Source of the DNA: Psychroserpens sp041224425
Lineage (GTDB): Bacteria > Bacteroidota > Bacteroidia > Flavobacteriales > Flavobacteriaceae
Direction of reading: 5' to 3'
DNA: 64,000 bases
Assembly: GCF_041224425.1 (NCBI RefSeq)
Contig: NZ_JBGFGL010000076.1
Span: 248,001 to 312,000, forward strand
Made by a program: the position numbers and the translations under genes. Positions 25,958 to 34,031 of the stretch are shown piece by piece. Numbering within the stretch: the stretch's first letter is position 1; each line of letters opens with the position of its first letter. Under the pieces are notes generated by a model. The model saw only the letters and a program-made list of their open reading frames with translations, did no database searches and was not told the DNA's origin.

Positions 25958-28900
25958 ATGAAAAAACTTTACCCTCTTTTGATGCTTTTTGCATCATTTT
26001 CAATATTTGCCCAAGAAATTTCAATGGATTTAATCAAAAACATGACACCAAGAAACATTGGTCCTGGCGGCATGTCTGGACGTGTAACCGCTATTGATGT
26101 GGTTCACAATAACACAGATATTATGTATGTTGGAACGGCTTCTGGTGGACTTTGGAAATCGACTTCAGGTGGCATAAAATGGTCTCCTGTTTTCGATAAT
26201 GAAGTAACCGCTTCTATTGGTGCTGTGGCAATTCAACAATCCAATCCAAGTGTAATATGGGTAGGAACTGGCGAAGGTAATCCTAGAAACAGTCTGAATG
26301 GCGGTTATGGCATTTATAAATCGCTTGACGCTGGGAAAAGTTGGAAGCTAATGGGCTTGGAACAAACAAGACACATACATCGTGTTATTGTTGACCCTAC
26401 TAATCCCGATGTGGTTTATGTAGCTGCAATTGGTTCTCCTTGGGGTATACATCCCGAACGCGGTGTTTATAAAACGACTGATGGTGGTCTGACTTGGAAG
26501 AAAATCCTTTTTGCCAACAACAAGACTGGAGCAGCTGATTTGGTGATGGACCCTACTAATCCGAACAAACTTATAGCAGCACTTTGGGAACACAAACGTG
26601 ATCCTTGGTTTTTTAAATCTGGTGGTGAAGGCTCTGGACTACACATAACTCATGATGGTGGAAAGACTTGGAAAAAAATCACTGATAAAGAGGGCTTTCC
26701 TAAAGGAGAGTTAGGTCGTATTGGAATCGCTATTGCAAAGAATAAACCCAATATTGTTTATGCGTTGGTTGAAGCCAAAAAAAATGCACTTTACAGAAGT
26801 GAGGATGGTGGTATGACATGGCAAAATATCAATTCCAAAAGCGACATTGGCAATCGTCCTTTTTATTACTCTGAAATTTATGTGGACCCTCAAAATGAAA
26901 ATCGCGTGTATTCCATATATACATATGTGAATGTTTCTGAGGATGGAGGAAAAAACTTCAAGCAACTTATGCCTGCTTATGGCGTAAGCAATGGAGTGCA
27001 TCCAGATCATCATGCTTGGTGGATTCATCCTAAAAATGGCGCCTTTATGATTGATGGAAACGATGGAGGCATGAATATCACCAAAGATGGTGGTAAGTCA
27101 TGGCGTTTTATTGGCAACCTGCCAGTAGCGCAGTTTTATCACATTAATGTAGATAACGACATTCCTTACAATGTCTATGGAGGTATGCAAGACAATGGCT
27201 CTTGGCGTGGACCAGCTTACACATGGCGAGTTCAAGGTATTAGAAACAGCTACTGGCAAGAGATTAGTTTTGGTGACGGATTTGATGTCGTTCCCGATAA
27301 AGATGATTCTCGCTTTGGATGGTCTATGAGCCAACAAGGGTATGTGAGTCGCTACGATTGGCAAACGGGAAACAATTATACGGTTAGACCAACGCATCCT
27401 GATCCGGAAGTCGAATTGCGTTTTAACTGGAATGCAGCTATAAACATAGATCCTTTTGATAATAATACACTTTACTTTGGAAGTCAGTTTGTACACAAAT
27501 CGACTGATAAAGGTGACACATGGACCGTCATTTCTCCTGATCTTACCACCAATGATCCTGAAAAACTAAAACAAAACGAAAGTGGTGGCTTAACCATGGA
27601 TGCTACTGGAGCCGAAAATCATTGTACCATTCTAGTTATCGAACCATCTCCTGTGGAGCAAAACATGTTTTGGGTTGGTACCGATGATGGTCGAGTACAC
27701 TATACTCAAAATGGTGGACAAAGCTATACTGAAGTCACCAAAAACATTAAGGGCTTACCACAAGGCAGTTGGATTCCTCAAATTAAAGCTTCCAATAAAA
27801 ATAAAGGAGAAGCACTTCTTATTGCCAATGATTACAGACGCTTTAACTATACACCATATGCCTACAGAACCATAAACTACGGCAAAACATGGGAGCGTAT
27901 TGTAGATACTGATGACGTAGAAAGTTACACCTTGTCTATTGTAGAAGACCCAATAGAGAAAAACTTAATGTTTTTGGGAACAGATGATGGCTTGTATATT
28001 TCGATTAACGCTGGCACAAATTGGACCAAATGGACCAATGGTTTTCCAACGGTTTCCGTGAAAGACTTAGTCATCCATCCAAGAGAACATGATTTAATCA
28101 TTGGTACCTTTGGTCGTGCTGCCTGGGTTTTGGATGATATTCGTCCGTTACGTGCTATGGCTAAAGACAAAAACGTAGTAAATCAAAAACTAGAACTTTT
28201 TGAACCTCCAACTGCTTACCAAGCAGCTTATCAGCAACCAACCGGAAGTCGCTTTGGTGCCGATGCGATGTATCATGGAGAAAATAGAGGTTATGGTGCA
28301 CGATTCTCCTACTTTGTTAAAATTGATGCCATGAAAAAGGAAGACAAGGCAAAAGAGGACAAAGACAAGGATGAAGACAATGAAGACAATGAAGACAAAG
28401 AAACTGAAATAAAAGATGCAGAAGTTACATGGGATTCCTTATATCTTAAAATTTATGATGGAGAACGTTTGATTAGAACGTTGAAACAAAAAGCTCCAGA
28501 TTCCACAGGTGTTTATAAATGGACATGGAACATGGATGAAGCTGGTGTAGATAGAGCATCCAGACGTATCAGAAATCGAGATTGGGAACCGAGTGGTGTT
28601 TCAGTAAAACCAGGAACATACAAAGCGGTACTTCATTTTGGCGATCAAACTTCAGAAGAAATGATTACGGTAAAAAGTGACCCTAGATTAAAGGTTTCAA
28701 CACAAAATATCAATGAAGTCTATGCAGCCTCAAAACAGATTGAAGCTATGCAAGCTACTGTTGCAGATGCGGTCAAGCAATTGGTTGAAAGCAAGGATAT
28801 TGCCAATGCATTCAAATCGGAATTGTCTAAATTAGACAAGGATAAATATAAAGACGACATCAACGCTTCGAAAGACATTGTCAAAAAAATAGATAGTTTG

Positions 28901-29185
28901 ATTGACATTTATCTTGGTAAAGTCGATAAGCGCCAAGGCATTACAAACTCGTCCGAAGTTACTGTAAATGATCGTATTGGAACAGCTAATTGGTATGTTG
29001 GTTCCAGACAAAACGGAATTACCGAAACAGAAAAAACATTATTATTACATGCCGAAGAAGCTGTAAAGGACGCACTAAACAAAACAAATGCGTTTTTTAA
29101 TGAATCTTGGAGCGCTTATAAAACCAAAATGGAAGCCATTGAAGTATCAAGATTTAAAGACACCAAAACATTCAGTCTGGATTAG
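25958..29185 (+). CDS. Large exported BNR/VPS10-type beta-propeller protein
   Basis: A 1075-residue protein with a signal peptide (LPLLMLFASFSIFAQ-like, cleaved near residue 20). About ten Asp-box repeats are visible, among them SLDAGKSWK, TTDGGLTWK, THDGGKTWK, SEDGGMTWQ, TKDGGKSWR and STDKGDTW. These form one or two sialidase/sortilin-like propellers over residues ~25-740. A Lys/Asp/Glu-rich low-complexity linker (~790-820) and a helical C-terminal part follow. Bacteroidota members are annotated as VPS10-domain or glycosyl hydrolase BNR proteins; enzymatic activity is unproven. No sorting domain is seen. A TATCTTTA element at 25923-25930 may be its -7 box. Confidence 0.85.
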   Translation: MKKLYPLLMLFASFSIFAQEISMDLIKNMTPRNIGPGGMSGRVTAIDVVHNNTDIMYVGTASGGLWKSTSGGIKWSPVFDNEVTASIGAVAIQQSNPSVIWVGTGEGNPRNSLNGGYGIYKSLDAGKSWKLMGLEQTRHIHRVIVDPTNPDVVYVAAIGSPWGIHPERGVYKTTDGGLTWKKILFANNKTGAADLVMDPTNPNKLIAALWEHKRDPWFFKSGGEGSGLHITHDGGKTWKKITDKEGFPKGELGRIGIAIAKNKPNIVYALVEAKKNALYRSEDGGMTWQNINSKSDIGNRPFYYSEIYVDPQNENRVYSIYTYVNVSEDGGKNFKQLMPAYGVSNGVHPDHHAWWIHPKNGAFMIDGNDGGMNITKDGGKSWRFIGNLPVAQFYHINVDNDIPYNVYGGMQDNGSWRGPAYTWRVQGIRNSYWQEISFGDGFDVVPDKDDSRFGWSMSQQGYVSRYDWQTGNNYTVRPTHPDPEVELRFNWNAAINIDPFDNNTLYFGSQFVHKSTDKGDTWTVISPDLTTNDPEKLKQNESGGLTMDATGAENHCTILVIEPSPVEQNMFWVGTDDGRVHYTQNGGQSYTEVTKNIKGLPQGSWIPQIKASNKNKGEALLIANDYRRFNYTPYAYRTINYGKTWERIVDTDDVESYTLSIVEDPIEKNLMFLGTDDGLYISINAGTNWTKWTNGFPTVSVKDLVIHPREHDLIIGTFGRAAWVLDDIRPLRAMAKDKNVVNQKLELFEPPTAYQAAYQQPTGSRFGADAMYHGENRGYGARFSYFVKIDAMKKEDKAKEDKDKDEDNEDNEDKETEIKDAEVTWDSLYLKIYDGERLIRTLKQKAPDSTGVYKWTWNMDEAGVDRASRRIRNRDWEPSGVSVKPGTYKAVLHFGDQTSEEMITVKSDPRLKVSTQNINEVYAASKQIEAMQATVADAVKQLVESKDIANAFKSELSKLDKDKYKDDINASKDIVKKIDSLIDIYLGKVDKRQGITNSSEVTVNDRIGTANWYVGSRQNGITETEKTLLLHAEEAVKDALNKTNAFFNESWSAYKTKMEAIEVSRFKDTKTFSLD
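28373..28399 (+). repeat. Tandem 9-base repeat inside the BNR protein gene
   Basis: Three head-to-tail copies of GAAGACAAT (the last ends in A) encode EDN-EDN-EDK in the acidic linker. The unit is three codons, so slippage would change linker length without a frameshift. Confidence 0.8.
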
Positions 29186-29204
29186 TGAAATAAATAATGA
29201 TACA

Positions 29205-29237
29205 GAAAAAGCCCTATCGACGATAGGGCTTTTTTTA
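29205..29237. terminator. Bidirectional terminator
   Basis: AAAAAGCCCTAT and ATAGGGCTTTTT flank a short CGACG loop, with A-run and T-run on either side. It serves both the BNR gene and the convergent Fnr-like regulator gene, whose stop codon it overlaps. Confidence 0.85.
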
Positions 29238-29912
29238 TTCCATTTGCTTTAAACCATTAAGGTCTATAATCTTAATCTGTTTACCATGTGTAGAAATTAG
29301 ATCCTCTTTCTTGAATTGGGATAGAATTCTAATTGCAGATTCCGTAGCAGTTCCAACCACATTGGCATAATCTTCTCTTGATAAAATAACACTCAAATAA
29401 CCATCATCATCAACTCCAAAACTTTCATGGATGTACACTAAAATATCTGCAAGACGTTGCTTTACGGATTTTTGTGCCATATTAACAATAATATTGTCTG
29501 AATCCTTGAGGTCTTTTGCCATTTGTTTCAATACATCCAATGAGAAATCTGTATTCTTTTTCAAATCATTAATAATCTCATTTTTTGGTATAAAGCAGAC
29601 CTCCATATCATTAAGTGCAGTTGCTGTTAGGTTTGAGGTTTCCTCTCGTATAATAGAATTCTTACCTAACAAATCGCCTTTCACAACCAGTTTAATAATC
29701 TGGTCCTTACCATTGGCACTCAATTTGGAAAGTTTACAGATACCTTCCTTAATACAATAGACACCATTTATAGTATCACCTTCTTCAAAAATGACATCGC
29801 CTTTTTTGATTTCCTTTGAAGTTTTGCATCCAGAAATACGTATTAACTCATCCTTTGTCAAAGCTTTAAGCGAGTTAAACTCCCTTATTATGCATTGTTC
29901 ACATTTACTCAT
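29235..29912 (-). CDS. Crp/Fnr-family regulator, probable controller of the cbb3/stress island
   Basis: The 225-residue protein has a cyclic-nucleotide-binding-fold sensor domain (~20-140), a dimerisation helix and a C-terminal HTH (SREDYANVVGTATESAIRIL). Aligned by eye with E. coli FNR, Cys4-x2-Cys7 and Cys106 (EVCFIP) fall on FNR Cys20, Cys23 and Cys122. The third ligand position (FNR Cys29) is Asn13, and another Cys is at 29. In the recognition helix the Glu and Arg that read TTGA/TGA half-sites in FNR are kept (TES..R), fitting the ATGAY-N4-RTCAT boxes found nearby. It is divergent from ccoI. Oxygen or redox sensing by an Fe-S cluster is plausible but not certain. Confidence 0.88.
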   Translation of the reverse strand: MSKCEQCIIREFNSLKALTKDELIRISGCKTSKEIKKGDVIFEEGDTINGVYCIKEGICKLSKLSANGKDQIIKLVVKGDLLGKNSIIREETSNLTATALNDMEVCFIPKNEIINDLKKNTDFSLDVLKQMAKDLKDSDNIIVNMAQKSVKQRLADILVYIHESFGVDDDGYLSVILSREDYANVVGTATESAIRILSQFKKEDLISTHGKQIKIIDLNGLKQME

Positions 29913-29950
29913 ACCTAGTAAAAAAATCGTTGTTCAAATTTAATAAAAGC

Positions 29951-29994
29951 ATGACAAATATCATATTTTATTATGGCTTTTAATGTAACCTTTG
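29951..29994 (+). promoter_or_regulatory. Fnr-type box and -7 element of the ccoI-hemN operon
   Basis: The box ATGAC-AAAT-ATCAT is at 29951-29964 (centre 29957.5). The -7 element TAACCTTTG ends at 29994, 36.5 bases from the box centre, so the start of transcription would be near 30000 and the box near -41.5. This is class II activator geometry. Confidence 0.7.
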
Positions 29995-30020
29995 TCACAG
30001 GTATAAATGAGCAAATTAAT

Positions 30021-32399
30021 ATGGAGCAGACAATATGTTTCCATTGTGGTGACGATTGTGGTACAAACGTTATCACTTATAACGACAAACCGTTTTGTTG
30101 CAATGGTTGTAAAACGGTTTATGAAATCTTTTCTGAGAACGATCTCACGTGTTACTACGATCTACAGGAGTCGCCTGGAGCTATTCCAAAGGAAATCGAA
30201 GGTAAGTACGACTTTCTATCACAAGACAATATTATTGATAAGCTTACGGAATTTAATGACGGACAAACACAAATTGCTACGCTTTATATTCCTCATATCC
30301 ATTGCAGTTCCTGTATATGGATTTTAGAAAACCTCAACAAGCTCAATCCCAATATTACAAGTTCTCAAGTCAATTTTGGTAAGAAAACCGTTCGTGTGAC
30401 TTATAAAGCTGAAGCTTGTTCATTAAAGGACGTAGTGCTACTATTAAGTTCCATTGGTTACGAGCCTTATATTTCTCTTGACGATTTTAAAACCGGAAAA
30501 CAGAACGTCAACAGGAGTTTGATCTACAAGTTAGGTGTTGCTGGATTTGCCTTTGGAAATGTGATGTTCCTTTCCTTTCCCGAATACTTTGAAATTGGTG
30601 AGTATTGGTTAGAACAATACAAGCCACTATTTCGTTGGTTGATGTTTACCTATTCCTTACCTGTGGTGTTTTATGCTGGACAAGATTATTTCGTATCGGC
30701 CTACAAAGGGTTGAAATCAAAACTGCTCAATATTGATGTACCTATTGCACTTGGAATTGCAGTTCTATTTTTGAGAAGTACTGTCGATATTGCGTTTGAC
30801 TTAGGCTCTGGATTTTTTGATAGCCTTACTGGTTTGGTATTCTTTTTATTACTCGGAAAGTTCTTTCAGCAAAAAACGTACACTTTCCTATCCTTTGAAC
30901 GTGATTACAAATCCTATTTCCCAATTGCCATCACAAAAATTGATAACAATAAGACAGAAACACCTATCCAGGTTTACGATATCAAAAAAGGAGATCGTCT
31001 ATTGATACGAAATGAAGAGTTGATTCCAGTGGATGGTATCTTAATAAACGGAAAAGCTAAAATTGATTACAGTTTTGTCACTGGTGAATCTGAAGCGGTT
31101 AGAAAATCATCTGGCGATAAACTCTTTGCAGGAGGTAAGCAAACTTCTGGAGTGATTGAAATGGAAGCCATAAATTCTGTTGAGCAAAGTTATCTTACAC
31201 AACTTTGGAGTAATGATGTGTTTTCTAAAAACAAGGAAGATGGTTTCCGAAATTTAACCAATACCATTAGCAAACGCTTTACCATTGTAGTGCTTAGCAT
31301 TGCCTTTATTGCTACAGCCTACTGGTTGTTTGTAGACCCTTCCAAAGCTATGAATGTCTTTACAGCTGTACTTATAATTGCTTGTCCGTGTGCCATTGCT
31401 TTATCAGCGCCTTTTACTTTTGGTAACTTGTTGCGCATCTTCGGAAAACTTAAGTTTTATGTCAAAAATGCTTCTGTCATTGAACAATTAGCTTCTATAA
31501 ACACTATTATTTTCGACAAAACCGGAACCATTACCTCTAATAGAAAAAGTACGGCTAATTATGAAGGTATTGCCTTAACAGCTTCCGAAGAAGAACTCTT
31601 GAAAAACACACTCCGAGGTTCTAACCATCCTTTAAGTAGGAGTTTGTATGATATTTTAGATGAACACAACATCATTCCTCTAAACCATTTTGAAGAACAT
31701 TTAGGTAAAGGTATTGAAGCTTCGTATAATAATGAACAAATCAAAATCGGTTCTGCCAGTTTTGTTGGTGCTCAAGAATCTTCCGTTTTAAATACAACTG
31801 TGCATGTTAGCACCAATAATACCTATAAAGGAAAGTTTACTTTTTACAATAGCTATAGAAAAGGCTTGTCTAAATTGTTCAACCGATTAAAACCAGATTA
31901 CGATTTGGTAATTCTTTCAGGAGACAATGAAGGCGAAGAAGAAAATTTAAAAAAACTATTGCCTTCAAAAACTAAATTGATTTTTAATCAAAAACCTGAT
32001 GACAAACTGGAATACATCAAGTATCATCAATCGGAAGGTGCAAAAGTACTGATGGTTGGTGATGGCTTGAATGATGCAGGTGCTTTAGCTCAAAGTGATG
32101 TTGGGATCGCTATTTCAGAAAATGTCAATGTCTTTTCTCCTGCTTGTGATGCAATTTTAGATGCGACAAAATTCAAACAACTTTATGAGTTTATAAAAGC
32201 TTCAAAAGGTGCCATTTCTATCATTAAATGGAGCTTTGTCTTATCATTTATCTACAACACCATTGGTTTATATTTTGCAGTCACAGGTCAGTTAGCTCCA
32301 GTGATAGCTGCCATTTTAATGCCATTAAGTTCTATCAGCATCGTAGTATTTACAACCATTGCTACTAATGTTTTAGGAAGAAAATTATCTAAAGTATGA
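30021..32399 (+). CDS. ccoI: Cu(I)-translocating P-type ATPase for cbb3 oxidase assembly
   Basis: Start set at 30021 (MEQTICFHCG), because the in-frame ATG at 29973 precedes the predicted transcription start. The 792-residue product begins with a Cys-rich cation-ATPase metal-binding domain (CFHCGDDC, PFCCNGC), then an HMA domain with HCSSC and eight membrane helices. The ion-path motif is CPC at residues 455-457, the phosphorylated Asp499 is in DKTGT, and GDGLNDAG is near the end. The N-terminal arrangement is that of CcoI/FixI, which exports copper for the CuB site of cbb3 oxidase. The hemN start overlaps its stop by four bases. Confidence 0.93.
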   Translation: MEQTICFHCGDDCGTNVITYNDKPFCCNGCKTVYEIFSENDLTCYYDLQESPGAIPKEIEGKYDFLSQDNIIDKLTEFNDGQTQIATLYIPHIHCSSCIWILENLNKLNPNITSSQVNFGKKTVRVTYKAEACSLKDVVLLLSSIGYEPYISLDDFKTGKQNVNRSLIYKLGVAGFAFGNVMFLSFPEYFEIGEYWLEQYKPLFRWLMFTYSLPVVFYAGQDYFVSAYKGLKSKLLNIDVPIALGIAVLFLRSTVDIAFDLGSGFFDSLTGLVFFLLLGKFFQQKTYTFLSFERDYKSYFPIAITKIDNNKTETPIQVYDIKKGDRLLIRNEELIPVDGILINGKAKIDYSFVTGESEAVRKSSGDKLFAGGKQTSGVIEMEAINSVEQSYLTQLWSNDVFSKNKEDGFRNLTNTISKRFTIVVLSIAFIATAYWLFVDPSKAMNVFTAVLIIACPCAIALSAPFTFGNLLRIFGKLKFYVKNASVIEQLASINTIIFDKTGTITSNRKSTANYEGIALTASEEELLKNTLRGSNHPLSRSLYDILDEHNIIPLNHFEEHLGKGIEASYNNEQIKIGSASFVGAQESSVLNTTVHVSTNNTYKGKFTFYNSYRKGLSKLFNRLKPDYDLVILSGDNEGEEENLKKLLPSKTKLIFNQKPDDKLEYIKYHQSEGAKVLMVGDGLNDAGALAQSDVGIAISENVNVFSPACDAILDATKFKQLYEFIKASKGAISIIKWSFVLSFIYNTIGLYFAVTGQLAPVIAAILMPLSSISIVVFTTIATNVLGRKLSKV

Positions 32400-33760
32400 C
32401 TGCAAATCTGATTCAAAAATACAACGTTCCTGGTCCGAGATATACAAGTTATCCAACCGTTCCGTTTTGGGATGAATCCAAATTCACTAAAGACAAATGG
32501 ATTGAAACCTTTCAAAAATCCTTTATTGAAAGTAATTCAGATCAAGGTATTAGTATATATATTCATTTACCGTTTTGCGAAAGCTTGTGCACATTTTGCG
32601 CTTGCCACAAGCATATTACCAAAAGGCATTCTGTTGAAGATCCTTACATCGCAACGGTTTTAAAGGAATGGAAGCTGTACTTGAATTTAATGGAGAAGAA
32701 ACCCATCATCAAGGAAATCCATTTAGGTGGTGGAACACCAACGTTTTTTTCTGCTGAGAATTTGGAAAAGTTGATGCTCGGACTTCTAAAAGATGCCGAT
32801 TTACATGACAAATATGAATTTAGTTTTGAAGGTCATCCAAACAATACAACAAAAGAACAATTGCAAACTCTTTACAATCTAGGTTTTACAAGAGTTAGTT
32901 TTGGCATTCAAGACTATGATGCTAAAGTTCAAGAGGCCATTCATAGAGTACAGTCATTTGAACAGGTGAAAAAGGTGACCGAATGGTCTCGAGAGATTGG
33001 TTATACCTCTATTAGTCATGACCTTATTTTTGGGTTACCATTTCAAACCTTGGAAACAATGTCTGATAGCATAAACAAAACCAAAGCCTTAAAACCCGAT
33101 CGCATTTCATTTTACAGTTATGCGCATGTGCCTTGGGTTAAAGGTGTTGGACAACGCGGATTTGACGAAGCGGATTTACCTAAAGGTGATCAAAAAAGAG
33201 CCTTGTATGATATGGGCAAACAACAGTTGATGGATTTGGGTTACGAAGAAATCGGTATGGATCATTTTGCTTTAAAAAATGATGCCTTGTACCGAGCAAC
33301 GATTGATAAAACCTTACACCGAAATTTTATGGGTTATACCACCAACACGACCCAATTAATGGTAGGCTTAGGAATGTCTGCTATTAGTGACAGTTGGTAT
33401 GGATTTTCGCAAAATGTCAAAACCGTAAAGGCATATGAAAACCTAGTCAATTCTGGTGAGATTCCAGTATTAAGAGGGCATATTTTAACCGAAGAAGACA
33501 TTGTAATCAGACAACATATTTTAAATATCATGTGTCATTTGGAAACCTCGTGGGAAGACCAAAACTTAAAATTCTCAAAATTGAATTCGGTTTTATCAGC
33601 TTTAAAAGAAACGGAAAAAGATGGATTGATTGTGGTTGATAAAACTAATTTAATCGTGAGGGAAGAAGCCAAACCTTTCATTAGAAATATATGCATGGCC
33701 TTTGATTTAAGGCTTCATGAAAGTCGACCAGAAACCCAAGTATTTTCAATGACCATTTAA
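32396..33760 (+). CDS. hemN: Oxygen-independent coproporphyrinogen III dehydrogenase
   Basis: A radical SAM enzyme of 454 residues that makes protoporphyrinogen IX without oxygen. The cluster motif is Cys61-x3-Cys65-x2-Cys68-x-Cys70 (CESLCTFCAC), the HemN pattern with the extra fourth Cys that separates true HemN from HemW. LGGGTPTF and FSFEGHPNN follow as SAM-binding parts, and a HemN C-terminal domain is present. Its ATG overlaps the ccoI stop (ATGA), so the two are translationally coupled. The pairing gives copper and heme supply for a low-oxygen oxidase. Confidence 0.95.
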   Translation: MTANLIQKYNVPGPRYTSYPTVPFWDESKFTKDKWIETFQKSFIESNSDQGISIYIHLPFCESLCTFCACHKHITKRHSVEDPYIATVLKEWKLYLNLMEKKPIIKEIHLGGGTPTFFSAENLEKLMLGLLKDADLHDKYEFSFEGHPNNTTKEQLQTLYNLGFTRVSFGIQDYDAKVQEAIHRVQSFEQVKKVTEWSREIGYTSISHDLIFGLPFQTLETMSDSINKTKALKPDRISFYSYAHVPWVKGVGQRGFDEADLPKGDQKRALYDMGKQQLMDLGYEEIGMDHFALKNDALYRATIDKTLHRNFMGYTTNTTQLMVGLGMSAISDSWYGFSQNVKTVKAYENLVNSGEIPVLRGHILTEEDIVIRQHILNIMCHLETSWEDQNLKFSKLNSVLSALKETEKDGLIVVDKTNLIVREEAKPFIRNICMAFDLRLHESRPETQVFSMTI

Positions 33761-33772
33761 TTTTTTTCAAAC

Positions 33773-33816
33773 ATGACAAAAATCATATTATGTGCTGCTA
33801 AATCAGAGTATTTTTG
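33773..33816 (+). promoter_or_regulatory. Fnr-type box and -7 element of the ccoS-ccoNOQP operon
   Basis: The box ATGAC-AAAA-ATCAT is at 33773-33786 (centre 33779.5). The consensus -7 element TATTTTTG is at 33809-33816, 36.5 bases from centre to its last base. The predicted start near 33821 puts the box at about -41.5. No -33 TTG is present, as expected for an activator-dependent promoter. Confidence 0.75.
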
Positions 33817-33836
33817 AACCATAACTTCAAGTAGGT

Positions 33837-34025
33837 ATGAGCGTTATATATATTTTATTGAGTGTGAGCATTGTAGTAGCTGTCATTTTTTTTGTGGCCT
33901 TTATTGTGGCTGTAAGAAATGGACAGTACGATGATAGTTACACACCATCTGTACGAATGCTTTTTGAAGATGAACTCGTCAAGAAGCAACAAAAACCATC
34001 TATTAAATCAAATAAGACTAATTAA
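33837..34025 (+). CDS. ccoS: cbb3 oxidase maturation protein CcoS
   Basis: A 62-residue protein with one membrane helix (residues ~3-28, IYILLSVSIVVAVIFFVAFIVAV) followed by NGQYDDSYTPSVRMLFEDE, the typical CcoS pattern. CcoS is needed for cofactor insertion into the catalytic subunit. It is the first gene after the Fnr box; ccoNO starts six bases after its stop. Confidence 0.9.
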   Translation: MSVIYILLSVSIVVAVIFFVAFIVAVRNGQYDDSYTPSVRMLFEDELVKKQQKPSIKSNKTN

Positions 34026-34031
34026 ATTATT

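Noticed and set aside
29920..29957. Autoregulation of the Fnr-like gene through the box at 29951
   Set aside because: The minus strand has only GATTTTTTT at the expected distance, not a TAnnTTTG; possible repression by overlap cannot be judged.
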